A stretch of DNA of 46,754 nt from JBCCTX01 sp039197765 (lineage in GTDB: Bacteria; Bacteroidota; Bacteroidia; J057): contig JBCCTX010000019.1 of the NCBI GenBank assembly GCA_039197765.1, forward strand, positions 1 through 46,754. The letters are read 5' to 3'. The notes under the pieces are model-generated. The model worked only from the letters and a program-made list of their open reading frames with translations. It searched no databases and was not told the origin of the DNA. Below, piece after piece: positions 43,098-46,754 of the stretch (positions are counted from its first letter, which is position 1; the number at the start of each line of letters is the position of its first letter). The position numbers and the translations under genes are program-made.

Positions 43098-44078
43098 TTA
43101 CTCTTGAATCGGTTCTGGTTGAGATGCAGGGAGGGGTATGAGATGTGAGGGTAATTCAATAGAAAAAATGGTTTTAACCTGAAGCTGGCTTTCTATCCTA
43201 ATTTCTCCCCCAAATTCATCCACAATCTTTTTACAGGTAGCCAATCCGAGACCTGTGCCTTCGTACATATCATGTGTATGGAGCCTACCAAACATTTGGA
43301 AAATCTTCTCGTGGTATTCTGCTTCTATCCCAATCCCATTGTCTTCAACATGTAAAAAATGTCGACCCATAACTTCTTCTGTGTAGATATAAATAATGGG
43401 ACGCGTCTCTTCATTGTATTTGATTCCATTCTCAATCAAATTTTTAAAGAGCATGAAGATTTTGGAGCGGTTCCAGATGAACCCTGGAAGGGAGGTTCGC
43501 CGAATAATTCTTGCATTTCTTTCCTCTATATACCCTGAGATAGCCAACTCGATTTCATCTACTATTTCTTCTAAGGATAACAATTCTCGATCCTCCTCAC
43601 AGTTTTGACGGGTTAGTTTGGAATATTCTAGTACATCTTCGATGAGGTGGTTCATTCTCTTTCCCCCTTCGAGGATAAAGGATAAATAGTCTTTCACCTC
43701 TTCGTAGTTACCTTCTTGGTGTTTCCTATGCAGCAGGCTGGAAAAATTAATGATATTGTGTAAAGGCGTTTTTAAATCATGAGAGGCAATAAAAGCAAAA
43801 CGCTCCAGTTCATCGTTTGAGTTTTTCAGTTCTTCGTTTGCTTTGAGAAGTTTTTGATTGGACTCTTTAAGGTTTTCATTGCTCGCCTCGAGCATGGCAA
43901 CCGTCTTCTTTACAAAATTCTCATTGACCTGTTGATCGCGTTTGTACCTATCAGTAAGGAACCTCAGCTCCTCTAGCTCTAAGGCTAAATCATCTAAAGC
44001 TTTATCAACCTGGGATTTTCGACTGGAATCCAGATCACAGGCATGTAGCATCTTTTTCAAGAAACCAATGCTATCCAT
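43098..44078 (-). CDS. Soluble sensor histidine kinase
   Basis: 326 residues without transmembrane segments or a recognisable sensor domain. Residues 22-92 form a long coiled coil (LEASNENLKESNQKLLKANE). The HisKA domain has phospho-acceptor His100 in FAFIASHDLKTPLHNIINFS. The HATPase_c domain shows the N box NLIENGIKYNEE near 212, G1 DNGIGIEAEYHEKIFQMF near 250, and G2 GTGLGLATCKKIVDEFGG near 280. This is the phytochrome-type/LuxQ-like two-component kinase core. It begins two bases after the FIST gene stop, so the FIST protein probably supplies its sensory input. No receiver or response regulator is encoded in the window. Confidence 0.93.
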   Translation of the reverse strand: MDSIGFLKKMLHACDLDSSRKSQVDKALDDLALELEELRFLTDRYKRDQQVNENFVKKTVAMLEASNENLKESNQKLLKANEELKNSNDELERFAFIASHDLKTPLHNIINFSSLLHRKHQEGNYEEVKDYLSFILEGGKRMNHLIEDVLEYSKLTRQNCEEDRELLSLEEIVDEIELAISGYIEERNARIIRRTSLPGFIWNRSKIFMLFKNLIENGIKYNEETRPIIYIYTEEVMGRHFLHVEDNGIGIEAEYHEKIFQMFGRLHTHDMYEGTGLGLATCKKIVDEFGGEIRIESQLQVKTIFSIELPSHLIPLPASQPEPIQE

Positions 44079-44080
44079 CC

Positions 44081-45226
44081 TTATTTCAATTTAAATCCTG
44101 TGAATACACTCGTTACATTGTGAAAGTAACTCATATTCGATTCCAAGACATTACCAATTTCCCCACCAGAAATAAAGCCTGCCATAGGCTTATCCCATAT
44201 GCCGTGGAGTTGTCTAATTTCTCGCTTGAAGAAAGGCCCAAGGGTTAAGTCTCTACTTGCACAACTGGTAATAAGCACACAGTCTAACTCTCTTATCTCT
44301 CCTTTTAAGGACTCAAGCCGCTGTATCAGGTTTTCTGTGATTTCAATTTTGGGGTTGTTACAGAATTTGAATTGGGTTCCCACAGGTATACTGCAATAAA
44401 ACTTCAAGGATTTTTTTTCTAAATCCAATTCCATCGGGGACTTTAGGTGGGTAGACCCATTAGCTTCATATACCTTTATTGGATGATTTCCTATAATCAA
44501 CCGATCTTCTTCTTCCCTTGCTGCTTTTTCCATATTCAGGTAGTCGAAGTAGTCATTGAATATATCAAAAGCAGGTCTTCCGTCTATTTCTAGGAGTTCA
44601 TTACCTATTGATTTTGTAATGGTATGATAGGTACCGATACTATCCCATCCACTGTAGGAATCTCCATGAATTTCCACGCAATCGCAATCAAATACGATAG
44701 CAACTATACCGTTGTGAGAAAGATAGCCATTTGAGAAAACTGTATACTCCTCAAACTTTAGGTTGTCAAAGGCAAAGCCTCCATACAGGGGAATTTCAGG
44801 AGTGGTAGCCTTCTGAATTTCTTGGATGTAATTATCCGTTTGAATATCCTTACTAGCAACTAATAGATAAACTCCAGGGTTGGTGAAAGCCTCTTTGGTG
44901 AAGCTTCCTAGCTCCTTTCCAGTTAGGTCTGGCTTTTCGGCATTTGAATGATACAGGGTAAAGCTTTCTTCAGACATATACATGAACAAACCTGAATATA
45001 TTCCTTTCTCATGGATATCGTCATACAATTCTCCTGCTGCCGAACAACCAATATTGGGGATTTTCCACTGGTCTAGAAAGGTATGAATTCCCTCAATATC
45101 GAGGTCAGCATTTACAAATAGAATAGCTAAAGACGGTTTTCCTCGTTCTTCGATTTTGGTATTGAGCAACTGTTTGAACTCCGCCAACTCTTGGGAAGCA
45201 ATGCTGAAACAATTGTTAGAATCCAT
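44081..45226 (-). CDS. FIST N/FIST C domain sensory protein
   Basis: 381 residues, soluble. The N-terminal FIST domain (about 25-220) contains SLAILFVNADLDIEGIHTFL, NIGCSAAGELYDD and PLYGGFAFDN; the FIST_C domain (about 225-375) contains GRPAFDIFNDYFDYL, KFYCSIPVGTQFKF, DCVLITSCASRDLTLG and MAGFISGGEIGNV. FIST proteins are proposed small-ligand sensors (possibly amino acids) linked to signal transduction. Here the FIST protein is encoded as a separate polypeptide immediately before a histidine kinase that lacks its own sensor, which supports a two-protein sensory unit. Confidence 0.93.
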   Translation of the reverse strand: MDSNNCFSIASQELAEFKQLLNTKIEERGKPSLAILFVNADLDIEGIHTFLDQWKIPNIGCSAAGELYDDIHEKGIYSGLFMYMSEESFTLYHSNAEKPDLTGKELGSFTKEAFTNPGVYLLVASKDIQTDNYIQEIQKATTPEIPLYGGFAFDNLKFEEYTVFSNGYLSHNGIVAIVFDCDCVEIHGDSYSGWDSIGTYHTITKSIGNELLEIDGRPAFDIFNDYFDYLNMEKAAREEEDRLIIGNHPIKVYEANGSTHLKSPMELDLEKKSLKFYCSIPVGTQFKFCNNPKIEITENLIQRLESLKGEIRELDCVLITSCASRDLTLGPFFKREIRQLHGIWDKPMAGFISGGEIGNVLESNMSYFHNVTSVFTGFKLK

Positions 45227-45246
45227 ACGGGTTTATATTAAAGATA

Positions 45247-45268
45247 GATGCTAAGGAGAAGATGCTAA
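45247..45268. repeat. 8-bp direct repeat upstream of the FIST gene
   Basis: GATGCTAA occurs at 45247-45254 and again at 45261-45268, a 14-base period, 20 bases upstream of the FIST start codon in the divergent region 45227-45480. The arrangement could be a regulator-binding site or chance. No clear Bacteroidota promoter (TTTG and TAnnTTTG with about 19 bases between) was found for either divergent gene; TATATTTC at 45403-45410 is the nearest match for the plus-strand gene. Confidence 0.3.
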
Positions 45269-45480
45269 CCCAATTTTCAAACACATACATTTTTAAAATT
45301 ACATGTATCGTAAATTACAATAAATACATAAAAAATCGGGCTTATCCTTGCTTGAACGGGAAATAATCCCCCTTTCATGGAAAAAAGACGCAAAAAAGCT
45401 AGTATATTTCTATTCTAATGTGTGTCTTTTCAGCCTTTTGAGCAGGTTGAAAAGTTTCAATCCTAAACCCAAGCTATCCA

Positions 45481-46754
45481 ATGAAGAAAATTACCCTTGT
45501 ACTATGTTTTCTGTGCTGCACCCTCGCTTTCTCTGTAGCCCAATCTGTGGAAAAGGCTATGAAGAAACTAGAGTGGCGGGCAATCGGTCCTGCCAATATG
45601 GGAGGCCGTGTAACGGATATTGACGGGATTCCTGGCGATCCCAGTACGTTCTATATTTCTGGCGCCGATGGGGGCGTATTCAAAACCACCAATGGAGGGA
45701 CTACCTTCGAATCCCTATTCACTAAACAACGGGCCTATTCTGTAGGTGCCCTGACCATAGCTCCTTCCGACCATAATGTCATTTGGTTAGGGAGTGGAGA
45801 GGGAGATCCCAGAAACTCTGTGGGCTATGGCAATGGGGTGTACCGATCCATTGATGGGGGACAAAGTTGGGAACACATAGGCCTAGACAACACCGAGCGA
45901 ATCAAGCGCATCGTAGTTCACCCAAATGATCCAGATGTGGCCTGTGTTTGTGCCCTGGGAAGAGAATGGGGTCCTAATACAGAGCGAGGGGTATTCAAAA
46001 CCATAGATGGGGGAAAAAATTGGGAACATGTCCTTTCGATCAACGAAGACACCGGTTGCTCCGATATAGCCATGGACCTATCCAACCCCCGCATCATGTA
46101 TGCCGGGATGTGGACCTTCCGTCGCAAGCCCTGGCGCTTTGACGATGGCGGGAAAGAAACCGCTGTCTATCGCACCAAGGATGGGGGGAAAAACTGGGAA
46201 AAAATCATGAATGGCCTTCCTGACATGCCTATGGCGCGTCCAGGCTTGGCAGTAGCCCAAAGCCAACCCAATACCGTGTACCTGATTACAGAGTTCAAGG
46301 ACACCGGAATGCTCTATCGTTCCGATGACAGAGGTAATTCCTGGAAAATGGTCAATAAAGACCCCAATATCAATTTTCGCCCCTTTTACTACAGCGATAT
46401 TCGGGTAGATCCCAACAATCCCGATGTGGTGTATTCCCTTTCCGGCAGGTTGGTCAAGTCTACCGATGGCGGCAAAAATTTCGATGTGATTGCACGCAAT
46501 GTGCATGGAGACCACCAATCCCTTTGGATTGATCCCATGAACTCCAACCGCGTATTAAGCGGCAGTGATGGAGGCTTCCAGGTATCCGTCGATGCGGGGA
46601 AAACCTGGGACATTATCAACAATGTTGAGCTGTCGCAATTCTATCAGTTGGATGTGGACAACTTGCAGCCTTACAATGTCTATGGAGGCCTCCAGGACAA
46701 CGGCTGCTGGGTAGGACCCTCCAATTCGCTCAATGCCGCAGGCATCATGAAGCG
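45481..46754 (+). CDS. VPS10/sortilin-like Asp-box propeller protein, N-terminal part, 3' end outside window
   Basis: The first 424 codons are present, open to the right edge. The ATG at 45481 starts a signal peptide (ITLVLCFLCCTLAFSVAQ). The mature start WRAIGPANMGGRVTDIDGIP is typical of the VPS10-domain glycosyl-hydrolase-like proteins (about 1000 residues) common in Bacteroidota. At least seven Asp-box-like loops are visible: TNGGTTFESL, IDGGQSWEHI, IDGGKNWEHV, KDGGKNWEKI, DDRGNSWKMV, TDGGKNFDVI and VDAGKTWDII, as expected for a BNR/sortilin propeller. The segment GDHQSLWIDPMNSNRVLSGS is also characteristic. Function is not known. It is the only plus-strand gene and diverges from the FIST gene. 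Confidence 0.9.
   Translation, partial: MKKITLVLCFLCCTLAFSVAQSVEKAMKKLEWRAIGPANMGGRVTDIDGIPGDPSTFYISGADGGVFKTTNGGTTFESLFTKQRAYSVGALTIAPSDHNVIWLGSGEGDPRNSVGYGNGVYRSIDGGQSWEHIGLDNTERIKRIVVHPNDPDVACVCALGREWGPNTERGVFKTIDGGKNWEHVLSINEDTGCSDIAMDLSNPRIMYAGMWTFRRKPWRFDDGGKETAVYRTKDGGKNWEKIMNGLPDMPMARPGLAVAQSQPNTVYLITEFKDTGMLYRSDDRGNSWKMVNKDPNINFRPFYYSDIRVDPNNPDVVYSLSGRLVKSTDGGKNFDVIARNVHGDHQSLWIDPMNSNRVLSGSDGGFQVSVDAGKTWDIINNVELSQFYQLDVDNLQPYNVYGGLQDNGCWVGPSNSLNAAGIMK

Noticed and set aside
45300..45420. Bacteroidota-type promoter for the VPS10-like gene
   Set aside because: TATATTTC at 45403 lacks the final G and there is no TTTG at the expected distance upstream.
46078..46622. Open minus-strand frames opposite the VPS10-like gene
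   Set aside because: They lie fully antisense to a well-supported reading frame with Asp-box repeats and show no family resemblance.
1..46754. CRISPR arrays, tRNA/rRNA genes, insertion sequences
   Set aside because: No regularly spaced repeats, cloverleaf-like genes, transposase motifs or terminal inverted repeats were noticed on either strand.

Overview
This window looks like a chromosomal segment of a marine, polysaccharide-degrading member of the Bacteroidota. Four things point there: a SusC/SusD pair, a type IX secretion C-terminal sorting domain, several lipoproteins with Bacteroidota-style lipoboxes, and TonB-dependent carbohydrate uptake. Four sulfatases and a GH117-type propeller enzyme suggest marine algal, sulfated substrates. 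The order (Cytophagales or a relative) is only a guess. No mobile element, tRNA, rRNA or CRISPR array was recognised.

Positions 38158 down to 1 hold 21 consecutive genes on the minus strand, which I read as one large polysaccharide utilization locus (PUL) running off the left edge. In transcription order they are: GH29-type fucosidase, sulfatase, DUF5060/TIM-barrel hydrolase, sulfatase, GH117-type hydrolase, a PSCyt (DUF1549/DUF1553) cytochrome-containing lipoprotein with its DUF1501 partner, sulfatase, two tandem paralogous GH67/GH20-like putative glycosidases, aldose 1-epimerase, RhaT-like sugar symporter, SusC, SusD, two VCBS/FG-GAP-ASPIC proteins (one probable lipoprotein, one T9SS cargo), sulfatase with an altered maturation motif, Tat-type FAD-dependent oxidoreductase, an unrecognised secreted protein, Tat-type Gfo/Idh/MocA oxidoreductase, and the first third of a GH2 enzyme. 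Many junctions are tight (ATGA, TGATG, TAATG or directly abutting), so much of the array is probably co-transcribed. The inferred logic is surface binding and import by SusCD, desulfation by the sulfatases, trimming by GH29/GH117/GH2/DUF5060/GH67-like enzymes, then epimerisation and proton-coupled uptake of the released (deoxy)sugar. The PSCyt-DUF1501, Gfo/Idh/MocA and FAD enzymes resemble gene content typical of Planctomycetes/Verrucomicrobia and add a possible extracytoplasmic redox arm.

Positions 38329-42191 hold a separate three-gene minus-strand operon: a 127-aa protein that reads as a MoaD/ThiS-type ubiquitin-like beta-grasp protein ending exactly in Gly-Gly, a DUF4132 (MolR-like) protein, and a metallo-beta-lactamase-fold hydrolase. 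This is the most unusual unit in the window. Upstream of it are a TenA-family thiaminase (42347-43000) and a two-gene sensory unit of FIST protein and soluble histidine kinase (43098-45226). Positions 45227-45480 are a divergent intergenic region, followed on the plus strand by the start of a VPS10/sortilin-like Asp-box protein that runs off the right edge.

No gene-free stretch exceeds 300 bases. The longest gaps are 930-1208 (one imperfect hairpin), 45227-45480 (an 8-bp direct repeat, no confident promoter), 20212-20385 (nothing convincing) and 38159-38328 (nothing convincing). No PUL regulator (HTCS, ECF sigma/anti-sigma, SusR type) lies inside the window.
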